This document shows, piece after piece, positions 12,387 to 25,573 of a stretch of 64,000 nt of DNA; the first letter of the stretch is position 1, and each line of letters opens with the position of its first letter. The position numbers and the translations under genes were made by a program. Below the pieces are notes generated by a model. It was given only the letters and a program-made list of their open reading frames with translations. It was not told the DNA's origin and did not search any database. Source of the DNA: Aphanomyces cochlioides (lineage: Eukaryota > Oomycota > Saprolegniomycetes > Saprolegniales > Verrucalvaceae); assembly GCA_019828595.1 (NCBI GenBank), contig JAHQRK010000001.1, forward strand, positions 2,418,001-2,482,000. Reading direction: 5' to 3'.

Positions 12387-15300
12387 ATGGATGTCATGAA
12401 AGATCTCTCTCATTTTGGGAAACGTTGCAGAGAAAAGATGGACAAGGCGAAGGGGTTGAAAGAAGATCACGGAAAAGCGAAAGGAAATAAAGAAAATCCC
12501 GCCCCAAAAGCTAAATTGCATGTACCCAAGGATGATCTGTACAACACTTTGCACGCCCACTTTCAATCAAGCAAAGGGCCATCAAAACCCTCTGATCAAG
12601 ACAAGCAAAAAGATAAGAACATTCGGAAGCATGTCGTAACACTGCTCCAAGTGAAAAAGGTGAAGCAGCCAAAAGTTTCCAACAAACGAATCTTTTCGTC
12701 ATTTGGCACTTCCAAATGCAAACTCCTGTGCTTAACAGTAGTATTGTTCGCGATGTTTGCGGAAATCACCCCTTGTATAGTCGCATGAAGCTCTCGACGG
12801 ATCAATGCAAGCCCCTCAAACAGTCGTGCAACTACATCATGTCAACTTTCATTCGAATTTTACGATTGATTGCCGACAAACCTGGACTCTAGACACTTTG
12901 GAATTGGTCGAAAAGTGCTTTGACGATACGACAAAACACGTCAATGGGGCATTTCGTCTCTATTTTACAAATTCCGACATCGAACCAATCCAGTGGATTG
13001 CCGATGATGATGCAAGTCGTTTAGTCTGAAACACTCACTATCGTTGTCAATTAGGAATCCGTAACGTCGATGATGGAGTTTTTGTGGACCATTCTTGCTC
13101 TTTGCATTGACGCACATGTAAGGTTCTCTGCTTTGAAAAACGCTTGAGTTTGCTAGAAATCATTACCCAAAACAAATTTTCCTTTAGAAGATCTTAACGA
13201 GCTTTCGAAATCATTGAATTGGGCGAAGAAAGTTGGCGTTGACGTGGATCTCATTGAAGTTCAAGTAATAATCGATCTTTGGACAATTGACACCGATGAT
13301 CATAGAGAAATAAAGTTGCATCAAATGTTGTAGTACCAAGCAAATTAACGCGGCAACGCACGGCCAGCGACGACCCTACCGTTCTGTCATCTCCTTCGAC
13401 TTGGAAGGTCGCAAGGTTACTATTCATAAGCAATACACTGTTTTCTTGTAGTCTGCCGAGTACGAAGATGCTATGAGTCTGTTCGGTACCATTCAGTGGA
13501 GCGATTGCACCGCTGAAGCAGTTCAGATGCAGTTGGAGCAACGCCTTAAGTTACTAGACGAAGAAAATATTGAATTTCTCCTTGAACTACAGAGCAAAAA
13601 CCAAGACAAGAAAACAATTGACACAATAATTGCTTCAGTCAACGCTGTATTGCAACAAGTTCAACGCGCGGAAAAATGGACAGAGGATGCTGACTCAACA
13701 CTGGCGACGACTGCTGCAAACATGGCGCAGTTCGAAACATTGAATAATCATATGGAAATCCATTTTAAGAACAGTGTTGCTTTACAAGAAACTTTGGACA
13801 AGATGATATCAGTATAAACAGAATGCATTAATTATACTCATGTCTTATACAGGCGATTGATATTCCACGAGAAACCATGGGAATTCTTTTGAAACCAATT
13901 TCAATATTTTTTCTCGAAAATGTTCCCGAAAATGCTTCCCCGTCAGGTTCATATTTGTGACAAGAATGGAATTAACTTGGCAGCAGAGTCTTCACTGACT
14001 AAGATTGTTGAAGCTATTCGAAGTTTGGATTCTGCAATAAAATCAGTCGATTCATACCCTGCTCAAGAGGTTTGTGTCTATATGTCGTGTTTATAACCCA
14101 GCATCTTAGATGTCAGCCTTTCAAGCGCGACGAGAGGAACTGATTATACTGGGGGAGACATTCTCCGGAAGAGTTGCTGTTGCATTTGACACTTACATGA
14201 GTGCTTTAGTTAAGTCCTCGACATATAGTGCGGAAAGAATTGTAGAATATCTCATGGCTTTTTCGTAGAAGGCGACCAAGGTATTCAAACTCGCCGAAGG
14301 TCACTGAGCGGTGGTCACGAGACCATGAGTCCAAAGAAAGGCATGTTTTCAAGGGATCGCGAAGTGTCTGATGTGAAAGATGACCGTGCACGTCGCCCCA
14401 GCGCTACTGTGGTTGATGATGTAGACTATTCTTTAAAAATAGAAACCATCCATACTCAATTATCAAAGTATCAGGTGAGTCACATTAACAGGATGTTGCG
14501 TCATCAGATTGTGTAGGAAGTTTGTCTAAATATTAGTACGTTAAGTCCGAAGACAATAATTGCTCTCCGAGAGTCCTATGCCAAACACGTTGCACCAGAG
14601 TACTCTGGACATTTACAGTCATTTTTTCGAGGATTAAAGGACAAAGTAAGCCCCCTGCTCCTAAAGTTTATCTAATTTAGCCCAGTTGCCAAAGCCAAAA
14701 GCGCATGGTGTGGGCAAAGCAACACAATGGAATTTATCGTTTTCCCACAATCCATCTGAGTCAGTGATCACTGTCAGTGCATCAGTGCTGTTACAGCAAG
14801 CACTCGCTCACATCGTGTCTTTGTGTCTGAAGGAACAGAGTTTTGTTCGCAAAGTGTTCTTTGAGCAAAGTAAAAAGCTCAAACCAGAGCCAGTGGAACT
14901 TACCCTGCTCATGGAAAAGCTGTTCGACAAGTAGAAATTCCAAGTACTCATCGTTTATAAACATTTTGTAGACTGGTAAAGCGTTTGGTCGATTATGGTG
15001 ACGTTGGAGTCAGCGCCAATATTTTCGAAGCAATCTCTATGATTGTTACTACGCAACAACACCTTCACACTCTCGAGTCACCGAGTGAGTTTATTCTGAA
15101 TAGTCTTCTAAGCTTTCAGCTCCATTTGAAACGTACTCTATCGAAGTACATGGAAGAACAAGTAACTAGTAATTAATCGGCAACTCTTCACTTGTTGCAG
15201 GAATTGTGGCTTGCGAACACTCATCCAGATACAAGACTAGTAGGAATTTTAGTCCCCGTTCAAAAAACGATGGTAAAGCAACATCATGATTAATGGTTGA

Positions 15301-16119
15301 TTATTTCTAGAATCTAGTCTCCAGACTCGATGAAGCAGCTGCTGGCTTAGCAACTGATGATGCAGATAGTCCTTTGTCAGTAATTTACGAGCGACTTGTG
15401 CTTGGTCTATTCGATTGGCTTGACAAGGCAGCTGCAACCAAGCCAAAGTACTCGCATTTAGTCCGTATGGGTACGATATACCAAGTGTTGCAATTGGCAT
15501 CATCTTGCCTAGAAAATTACCACTACATTCAAGGCAAACTGCATTCACTTAGTGAACACAATTCATTATTGAAGACGTTTGCCGAAAGGTCGCATGTTGA
15601 ATACAAGAAGAATCTTAAGGCCTACGTCACATGGCTGTGGGAGTGTGAAGTCGAAAAACTAGCGGTGAGCTTGTACTTCACAAGGGGACAGACTGAATTT
15701 TCATCAGGAAATATTTGCCAATATCGACAGCTTGCTCGAGACGGTCCCAATTGAAGAAATTCAGTTTCACATACCGAAGCAAGATCTTCGAAAGGCAGCA
15801 GAGTCCACAAACCATGGTGTATGGCACTGATTACTACCTCGTGATGAAACATTATTATGTATTTTAGCTGGAGAAGAGCATGAAACACATAAGTGACCGG
15901 TTGAAGAAACACCTTAGTCACAGTGCTGATATGACGAACGCCGTCGTCCAATGTTTAAAGGTACACGAAATATAGACACACGCCATCATGCATCTTTCAA
16001 ACTAGGACATTGCACTGCAAACTCACGAAAAGTACATTGAACTAGGAAGGAAATGTTTCGACATGGAGATCGAGCCTTCTAAAGAAAGACTCATGGCATT
16101 ACTCGAGAAGTTGCATTAA
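12387..16119 (+). CDS. Exocyst complex subunit Sec3 (EXOC1)
   Basis: Sec3 tethers secretory vesicles to the plasma membrane as part of the octameric exocyst, and its N-terminus binds PIP2. Here a charged N-terminal extension (residues 1-80) precedes a PH-like Sec3 N-domain that ends in segments such as FRLYFTNSDIEPIQWI. The exon at 13473-13817 then carries the hallmark Sec3 helices: IQWSDCTAEAVQMQLEQRL followed by LLDEENIEFLLELQ, with a coiled coil after it. The C-terminal helical-bundle exons (14686-15754) include LASSCLENYHYIQGKL and EYKKNLKAYVTWLWE, which match the end of the EXOC1 family. The stop is TAA at 16117-16119. About 15 short introns are present. The next gene follows on the same strand, with a leader of about 360 bases. 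Confidence 0.82.
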
Positions 16120-16482
16120 AAATACGTCGAGTAAACTTTTAATCAAGATTGCTATTTGGTTATGTCATTGAAACTAATTAGTGTGGCTATTTGCGATTGT
16201 AATCGTTCAGCTATTCTTCTTCAGAATGTAAATCGGACCAACTTTGCGTTGGGTAATCCGTGAAGGGAGTCTACTCGTGTTTGCCATAACTTTGTGCTTC
16301 ATAGACTTCTGGCTAAGCAACTTGCTTGTACATCACATGCGTTGTCCAATATTTTGGTGCTTACTTTGGAGTTCAAAAATAGATTGAGGAGTAGTATGCA
16401 AAACGTTGTGTTAGCTCCGAATTATTTCCTTTTCAGGCAGTTACAACGAACCGTTTTATTAGTCTCAAAAGGCACAGCTTCC

Positions 16483-19400
16483 ATGCATCCCAGTAAAGTG
16501 AGGCTGAGCGCGCCTCCAACTTTGGAAACAAGTGCAAGCCGCATTTTGTACATTAACGATCGCCATGCAACAACCCAAACAGCATTCGGTCACCTTCATG
16601 CTGGGAACGAAGTGCGCACGTCGAAGTACTCACTGCTCACATTCTTGCCGAAAACTCTCTTCGAACAATTTCGCCGGATTGCAAATTTCTACTTCTTAGT
16701 GATATCTGTTTTGCAGCTGAGTACGCCATACTCACCAACAAACAAGTACTCAACGGTTGGGCCGCTGATATTTGTCCTTCTCGGTAAGCTCAAACTGAAT
16801 GCTGGAAGGATGCTCATTTGCATGCATGCAGCAACTATGATCAAAGAAGCTATAGAAGACAAGGCAAGGCATAGTGCCGACAGAATAGTGAACCTTTCTA
16901 AGTCAACCAAATTCGACGCTGAATCTCGAACGTGGCAAAACTTCCTGTGGAAAGATTTATGTGTTGGAGGTAAGTCAGTGGATAAGTTTCATAATCCCTT
17001 ATTTTTCACAGATGTGGTCAGAGTTTGTGAAAACGAATCATTTCCTGCTGACCTGGTCATTCTAAAGTCAAGTTCAAGTGATGGCCAAGCTTTTGTTCAG
17101 ACGGCCAATTTAGATGGCGAAACAGATTTGAAGGTAAGCATTTCTGTGAGATATGTGTGAACTTGTGGCGAAAGATACGATGCTCCCCCGACATGAAAAA
17201 CCTCGAATTGGATGCGGAGATATTTCCGAGCAAATTTGTCGGAGAAATTATGTATGAACCACCAAATCGCCAGATTTATAAGTTTGTTGGTGTCCTGAAG
17301 CTGACAGTAAGAAATCACAAGAAGATCTTGGGTGTGTAAATATGTGTATGCAGGAAGTTAACGCCAGCCAAATTTTTGAAATACCTCTGACAATCAACAA
17401 TGTGGCGTTGCGTGGAATGACTCTAGCCAACACAAGTTTTATCGTGGGCGTTGTTGTTGGTGCTGGCGCTGACACCAAGTTAATGCTGAACTCAAAGAGA
17501 GTACAATCATCGACTGAATCTTATGTATTCATGGAAATGTAGACCCCGTCGAAGTTTTCGCGATTGGACGTGATTGCTAACAGATGTATCATGCTGATAT
17601 TTGGCGTCCTCTTAACAGTATGCTGTATCTCAACAACTTTAAATTTTGTAACAACTCAACGCGATGGCGATGTTTTGGCGAAGATGGTTATGTACAATTC
17701 TGGATCCAACGAAAAATCCTTCATCAGCACTTTCTTGGGATATTTAATTCTCTACAATAACTTGGTATGAGCTCGAAGATCGATTTTCACGTAATTTCGC
17801 GAATTAGGTTCCCATATCCCTCTATATCAGTTTAGAAATTGTCAAATGGTATCAAGCAAAAAATATTGAAGCTGACAGCAATTTGGTGCGCAGTTCTGAC
17901 ATTCAAGAATAATGTAGATATTAGATCGACATCGAATCTGGTCGCCCTGCTCAAGCTCGTACTTCAAACTTAAATGAAGATGTTGGACAAGTCAAATATC
18001 TTTTCACTGATAAAACAGGTGCGGCTAAAAAAGACTTCTGTGATGACAAAGACTATAGGCACAATCACAAAAAACCAAATGGTGCTCAAATATATTTGTC
18101 TCGGGGAGACAATATTTGATGTAGCTTCCGGCAGAGTTCGTATTGCAATGATGACGAGAAATAATTTACTTTCAGGACACTTCATTGAGCAAAGTAAACC
18201 TTTCAAATGCCAAACTGGCTGAAATGCACCAAATGTTTCCCCAATCTGGCACTAGCTTTGGAGATCATGAAAGTTTAATAGCGTTGGGAACAAACTCGCT
18301 GGCTCATCTTGACCCTCTAAAGGTATTTCCACGTCTGAGACAGTGATTTATGTTGCAGAGAGCTCCGATCCACGGTGAACGTTTCACTAACGATGAACAA
18401 GCCATACACTTTTTCCGATGCCTTTTACTTTGCCACACAGTATCAATAACTATCAGCGGAGAACTTTGTGCATCTTCACCTGACGAGGGTGCTCTACTTA
18501 AGGCTGCCATTGGACTTCATTGCTTCCTGAAACTTCGAACAAGCGACATAATTGAAATCAGGTTAAGAAATATGCTGTGAAGGGGGCAACTCACAAGAGT
18601 TCTGATGTAGTCTATTTGGAACCACTGAAATGTACGAAATTTTAGCATTGAATGAGTTCGACAGCACGCGCAAGTGCATGTCCATTGTTGTTCGGCAATT
18701 AAAAGGAAATCGAGCTGCTAATGATGATGAAGGTGAATGATTCTAGCTCTCTACTTGGCTGATATATTTATAGACCTATGGTTATTTTGCAAAGGGGCTG
18801 ATAGCGTTTTGTTTTCAATGGTCGATGTGGCATTTCTAAACACATCCAGCGAACATTTAACACGTCATGTTCAATATTTGTCGTCAGTTGGCTTGCGTAC
18901 TCTAGTTTTTGGGTAAGCAAAATGTTAGAACGACCCACAATTTTCATCAGGTGCAAAAAAGTATCCCCAATTGAATATTCGACGTGGCTTGTTGCATTTA
19001 ATCGAGCCAAAACATCGTTAGTTCGACAGGATATTAAAGTCGTTGAATGCGCACGATCAATCGAGAACAATATCGTTTTGCTTGGGGTCACTGGTGTTGA
19101 GGATCAGCTTCAAGACGGTGTTATTGAGACTATAGAAACACTAAGTGAAGCCGGGTAAGACGCTTTTGAAACATACACTTGTTTGCTAAACTCCAGGTCT
19201 TAGAATAAATATTTGGATGTTGACCGGGGACAAAGATGAGACTGCTCTATCAATTGGTACATCTTCAGGTCTCATTTCGGAACAGTCACATCTTGTTGTA
19301 TTGAATGAATCGACAAAACGTTCATGTCTAGAGCAAATCGCATCAGCTCGTCGAAAACTGAAGAAAATAGGTATGTATGTGGTGATCCAGTAGCTAAAGA

Positions 19401-22400
19401 AGATTAGGATTGTGGCGTCCTGGAGTCGCGTCAAGAGATGTTGCATTGGTCATTAATGGCGAAGCTCTGGAGTGTTTATTGTTGCCCGATGAGTCTTCAG
19501 ATGAAACGGCATCCAAGGTTTCAGGAATGAGTGCCCAATCACGGAATCACGACCGACCAAACGCTGTATTTGGTGTTGATAAATCCAATGACAAAACCGC
19601 GAACGCATCAAATGAACATTCCACTCCAGATTTAAATGGCACTGAGGGCACTGCTGATACACGAAGAAAGACAAACGGAGGTTGTGGAATCCGGTCAGAC
19701 TCCAATGGAAGCGAAACAGAATCATATGCAGCCGCATCATTTAAGCGAAGTGCATCGATTGGGAGGCATCCAAACAAGACGCAACTTGCTGCACCTAGTA
19801 CTTTCGTCAGAGCAATCAGTGAGGGTGTTCTATCTGTTGTGAATTCTCCGAGCACAACTATTACAACTATTCAGCCTCTTTCAATGATGCACGCTGTTCG
19901 ATCTTTGGCTAATATGTCGAATACTTCAAGTGTGCGAAGAAGCTTTCGGGCCAACACAAATGCCCAACGATCACCATTTGCGAGACTACAGCACGGATAT
20001 GGCTCCAGTGCACAACTTATATCCCCTAATAGTGCTTCAACAACAAACTCCAGTACATTTTCACGTAATCCTAGTTTTGCAATTGGTGAAAATATTGTTG
20101 CGCGCAACTCGAGAATTAATCAGACAACAAATTTGTTTACTCGTGACTCATCGGCAAATATTGCAAGATCGGAGTGGTCATGGTCAGCTCTTGGGAGTTC
20201 CCATGAAAATTCTGATCCACTTGAACGAACTGCAGCTGAACCATTAAAATCCTTGGTGAGAGCTTTGTCAACAGCGGCATCAAGTATGAAGCTGGCATTC
20301 TCGACATTTACAATACAAGGTAAGATACACCAGTTAGAACTTTAAACATCTACATTCATTAGAACAAGAGAGACGGGTGCCTGCGGAGAATACGCCCTCT
20401 GGGCCTCAGCGTCTTGAATATTCTGATTTAGGCATCATATTGTTTCTTCAATTGGTCACACAATGTCGATCTGTAATTGCTTGTCGGCTATCTCCAATTC
20501 AAAAGGCTCAAATAGTTGCTTTGATAAAAGCAAGGTTTGATCAATTATTATTTTGACATCACATCTCTTCTCTAGTAAAATTCGACCCGTGACGATGGCA
20601 GTAGGAGACGGTGGGAATGATGTCAGTATGATACAGGAAGCAAACATTGGTGTTGGAATCTATGGCCGTGAAGGCAGGAATGACTACAAACTTTTCCATG
20701 CTAACGATTACTAGGTATGCAAGCCGTACGTAGCGCTGACTTTGCTATTGGACAATTTCGATTTCTCACTCGCTTGATATTAACCCATGGCCGATGGAAT
20801 TACCGGCGGGTGTCCATTGTGATATTGTTCTCGTTTTACAAGAATATGGCACTTACAATGACGCTATTCTTATACTCATTTTTGAACGCCCACTCGGGAC
20901 AAACGTTGTACGACTCTTACCTTATAGTCGGATGGAATGTATTGTATACCCTATTCCCGATATTATTACTTGGTAAGAATTAACTTCATCCCATTATTCA
21001 TTTTCTGCACAGGAATCAAAGATGAAGACATCAGCGCTAGATCTGTCCTGCGGTTTCCATTCATTTTTCGTTCCAATCATGTTGGCAAAGAGCTCAACAT
21101 TGAGAAGATGAGACTTTGGGTTGGAAATGCGTTACTTCATTCTTCGTTGGTGTTTATTCCGACAACCTACTTGACGTATCTTACTCTTTGGAATCTCCAT
21201 CTAAGCTTGAACGTAGGTTTAAATTCGACACTTTCTCCTCACCCAACTCGAGCTTATTTCTTTACGGGACAGCCGTGTATGGTGTACTAGTTGTAACTGT
21301 GAACATAAAGGCTGCAATGACAATGCAGCATATGCACCGTTGGACAGGTTACCATTTTCTATCCATCACGGCAGGGCCAATTTTGTATCTTTTGTTTGTG
21401 ATGACTTACTCGGAGGTAGAAAAAGGTCAGTGTCGTGTCGTTAATCGTGTGATAGATGTTTGCTTTAATTCAGGTTACAGCCTTCAGCGACTTTTTTGGC
21501 CTGGGTCGCATTCTTCTAGCATCCTTGCCGTTTTGGTGTGCAGTCGTACTTGTGTCATTCTCATCAATTCTATTTGATGTGGTCGTAATGTACCTCTATC
21601 GAATGTATTTACCAACCAACCATGACATTATTAAAGAGATTGATTGTCGCTTGGACAGCAGAGGCGGGTTTAGAGTAAGTGATGTTGTTTATATTTACGT
21701 TTGAGGTAATATTCATCAGATGCGATCGAGGGGAAGCTTAAGCTCCATGGGATCAGTCACGATGGGAAGCTGGAGCAAGAAGTTACGAAAGAAAAACCAT
21801 CTCACTGATCATGATGAGCTGTGTGCACAACTCTCTAGTTTGGAAAGTGACATTGCAAGAGAAAAACGATATTCCAGCCGTGATGAAAACGACGGATTCA
21901 CAGTTACTAAAATGCCCCCGATCCACCCCATAACGATGGAATTCATGGGAGAGGACTATCAGCCTTTGGAAGCCGAATACAATCGTGTTTTTGCGGAGCG
22001 AGAAGCTAATCGAATGGCTCGCCTTGTCTCTCTTATCCTACTGTGTATTCCACCGTACTCATTTGTTGAATTCTTTGTGGAACATGATACAACGATGTAC
22101 CCGTTTCGAATCATCATGTTTCTCGGGGCTCTGCTCTACTACTTCTACACACGCACAAAATGGTTTGTTGCAAACTACCAAATCTCGGTACGCATTGACA
22201 AGGTACAATTGACTTAAAGGAATATGCAGGTACTGGTTCCAATGGCAATGGCTGGAATATTGTGCAATCAATCAATCAAGTACACAGGGAAGTTTTCGGT
22301 GACATTTTTTGCAGTGATCGCCTTCAGCGTGGTCCGAGTTAAGTTTGTTTATGTTGTGTGGTTGGTTCTCTTCAACTTTTTCTATTTCCTCGGATCCAAT

Positions 22401-25400
22401 GAATTGGGTCTCACGAACATCGCTTCATCGAGCGAAACAAAGACGATGGAGCAAATATTGTTTTCTGTTTTTATGGTACAATATACTCTACACACTTATT
22501 CACATCTCACACTTCTGAAGGTTTTCTTGGTTACCTTTGCTGCCTACGGCAATTACTACCTTCAAATGACAATGAAGTTGGAATTCGTCCAATTGAAAAT
22601 ATTGAAACACGAAGAGAGGAGGAGTCGAGACATCCTCAAGAATATGGTACCAGATCATATTGTGAAGCAAATTGAACTGGGTGCGACACTCGTATCCGAA
22701 GAAGAAAACAACATAGCACTACTCTTTTGCGACATTGGGGACTTTTCAGCCATGATGAAACGATACAGTCCACGAGAGGTCAACTCGGTCGTTAGTTCTA
22801 TGTACTGATATGCATTATGTAGATGGTGGTCTTGCTTGACAGGATATACTCCTTATTCGACAAACTCTGCATGAAACACGGTGTGCGCAAAATGGAAACT
22901 GTTGGAAAAGTGTATTTAGCTTGTGCTGGCTTACGTGGGAATGCTAAAGGCAAAGAAGCGGCACTCAGAGCTGCTGCTTTAGCTCGGGACATGATGGTTG
23001 GCGCTACCACTTATGTTTTAATTTAATTTTGCAATGCTAGAAACAACTTGCAAAATGCAAAACGAAGAAGGGACATGGTGTGAAAATACGCATTGGGCTT
23101 CATTGTGGTCGAGTCATTAGTGGTCTTGTGGGAATGAAAAAACAACAATTTTCACTCTTTGGCGATACTGTCAACACTGCCTCTCGAATGCAAAGCACAG
23201 GAGTCACTGGGAGAATTCAAATATCTCATGTATGTCCATCGATATTCTTTAACTTTACCTTTTCAGGCTATGTTTGAATTGCTCGAAAATGACTTTGAAT
23301 ACGAGCCTCGCACTGTCGAAGCAAAAGGCAAAGGAATTATGAGAACATACTTGCTTGGGAGACCAGTAACAACTCAAGCCCAACGAGCATGTCGAGGTCA
23401 CTACGGGTTCAAGACGTCTCGAAACAGTATTGAAATGAGTCGACGTAGTCTTGTTGAGGAGCTTCAGCGAATTTTGTACGCAAATATCACGTTAACATCT
23501 CAACTGAACAACTAATTCTAGGTCTGGTACGTGGGGCAATTTGGCTGCACAATCTTGGCGAACCTGGTATGGTTTCAAAGACCTGGCGAGCAAAAGTCGG
23601 CGCGATAAGATACTCTCATCTTCAGCCATTTCAATGAAGGATGACGATTTCGTGGCAAAAATCAATTCAAGATTCCTTTCGTTCGATAGCCTTAACTTTG
23701 AAGACGCATATCTTCGCGCGAAGAGAACCGAACGGTTGCAAGGGTACTTGACTAATATGATGACTCCTAAACAAAGTCTACAGAGCGAGTCGCACTCTAC
23801 TAACTCTTGCGATCTACACTGTTTACGCCACAGCTCGAGATATATTTCGTGAAGACCAGACAAATTGCCCCAAAGCCGATTGCAGTGCATTCATGTAAGT
23901 GATCGACAAGAAGTATACCTTACAAGGGAGTAGTATTTTATGTGTCTCGAGTCGAGCCGTAGTAATTTTATGGATGGCTTGGAGTGATTTTTTCAAGCTT
24001 CATTGGAATCAAAGGAAAGCAGTTGCGCCGGGGACCAGCCATCACCGAGCAAAACCCAACTTTCCTCGAATTATAGCGATCTACATATTTGCTATGATTA
24101 GTTTAGCTGTACCCAACATATTTCGGTGGAGTCCGATGTGAGAACGTATTTGACCGACGCGTAGGTGGATCGAGTACCCGACTAGCATGACATATTCGTA
24201 TATCGGCCTTGATACCTTGTTTGTGGCATTCCTGGCATCCACTGGAGGCTCAATCATGCACAAGCACACAATTTTGGTAAATGTAATCTTCATCGCTTGG
24301 AAAACAGCCATTTTTCTGGTACGTTTGTTCGCTTGAAATATAGGTTATAATCTCTTTAGGTCTTACTCTATTGCTACGAACGTCCCGATTTGTCGGAGGG
24401 CGAAAGGCTTCGAGTATATCCACTCATCTTGTTCTTTTTCGTTGCTATATCGAACGTTATGTCAAGGCGTGATGTTGAATATTTTTGTCGCCGACGTTTT
24501 CTCTCGTATACTCAAACAGGAGAAGAAGCTGCGAAGGCCGATCGTTTGTTGTACAAAATGTTGCCGAACAAAGTCGTAACCCAATTGAAGGATGGCGAGA
24601 CTGTATGTGATCAGCATCACAATGTAAGCGCAGCGCAATCGTTGTGCTGAATTAAATTTGTGTCATAGGTTGGGATTCTCTTTTCAGATATCAAAGGGTT
24701 TACGTCTATCGCGGCACGAGCTCAGACTGACCAAGTCGTGAATCTACTAGCTACATTGTTCGTTGCGTTTGACAAACTCACGGAAAAGCATGGTACAACT
24801 CCATTGTTATTGTCCTCGAGATATCTTCTAGGTGTGTTTAAAATGCAAACCATTGGTGACGCCTATGTCATCGTGTCTGGGCTGCCTTACAACGATGTGC
24901 CGCTCGAGATCAATGTGAAACAGGTTGAGGTTATGCGGTGTGAATGCTACTCTCCGTCAAACCATGATGCTCCTGTCCATGCTCCATTAGAAGAAGCTCG
25001 ACTCTCCGCACCGCAAGACGAAGCGGCCACTCAAGCCCATCTTCGTCGGTTAATCTATATGGCGAGTGACATGCACGACGAAGTTGCCAAGCTGAGAGAT
25101 CCAACGACGGGGGATCGACTTCAGATGCGCATTGGTATCCACGTGGGCACTATTATCACTGGAGTTATTGGCACATCCACATTACGATTTGATATGTGGG
25201 GACCCGATGTCTTGACGGCCAACGAAATGGAATCGAATAGCCAGCCTGGGAAAACACTTGTTTCTCGCCATGTCATGGAAAAGGTACGTCAGCACTGCTT
25301 CGTAGAGCTTATAACTAAGCTTTTCACCATCTATTTAGGCTCAGGCATGCTGCGATCTCAAGTTTTCCTTCCACTCGACGATTGATTTGACTGGGATCAA

Positions 25401-25452
25401 TGCTATGGATACCTTTTTTGTCGACACCTTGCCATCTTCAACTCAAAACTAA
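16483..25452 (+). CDS. P4-ATPase (phospholipid flippase) fused to two class III nucleotide cyclase domains, copy 1
   Basis: This giant membrane protein would couple an aminophospholipid-flippase module to cGMP (or cAMP) synthesis. From ATG 16483 it has the P4 N-terminal motif [12 protein letters not shown] and the TM1 entry [13 protein letters not shown]. The actuator loop DGET is at 17113-17124. The phosphorylation site [11 protein letters not shown] is at 18009 onward, with a 40-base intron (18019-18058) splitting the Gly codon. TGDKDETA is near 19220 and GDGGND near 20604. A Ser/Thr/Asn-rich insertion of about 300 residues (19450-20340) lies before GDGGND. A membrane block follows, then cyclase domain A (22610-23360: [24 protein letters not shown]). 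A second membrane block precedes cyclase domain B (24530-25300: [27 protein letters not shown]). The stop is at 25450-25452. The purine-site Glu suggests a guanylate cyclase. An upstream in-frame GTG was not used as the start. Confidence 0.85.
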
Positions 25453-25528
25453 AACCTCTTAAAAATAATATTTACTCTCACATTTAATATATGCCCAGCA
25501 CCAATCGTTTCGTGGCTCGCGATGAAGC

Positions 25529-25544
25529 GCTCATTCGAAAATTC
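25529..25544 (+). promoter_or_regulatory. Initiator-like element upstream of ribosomal protein L4
   Basis: GCTCATTCGAAAATTC lies 30-45 bases before the L4 start codon. It resembles the oomycete initiator consensus GCTCATTYYNCAWTTT, matching the first half perfectly and the second half partly. A CCAAT-like ACCAATCG sits 28 bases further upstream. This is consistent with a transcription start close to the ATG, which is usual in compact oomycete genes. Confidence 0.4.
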
Positions 25545-25573
25545 GTCCGTCGTAGAACCAGCGAGTTTTCATC

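Noticed and set aside
18019..18058. Apparent disruption of the P-type ATPase motif after DKTG
   Set aside because: A 40-base GT-AG intron explains it and restores [11 protein letters not shown]. Copy 2 has the same arrangement.
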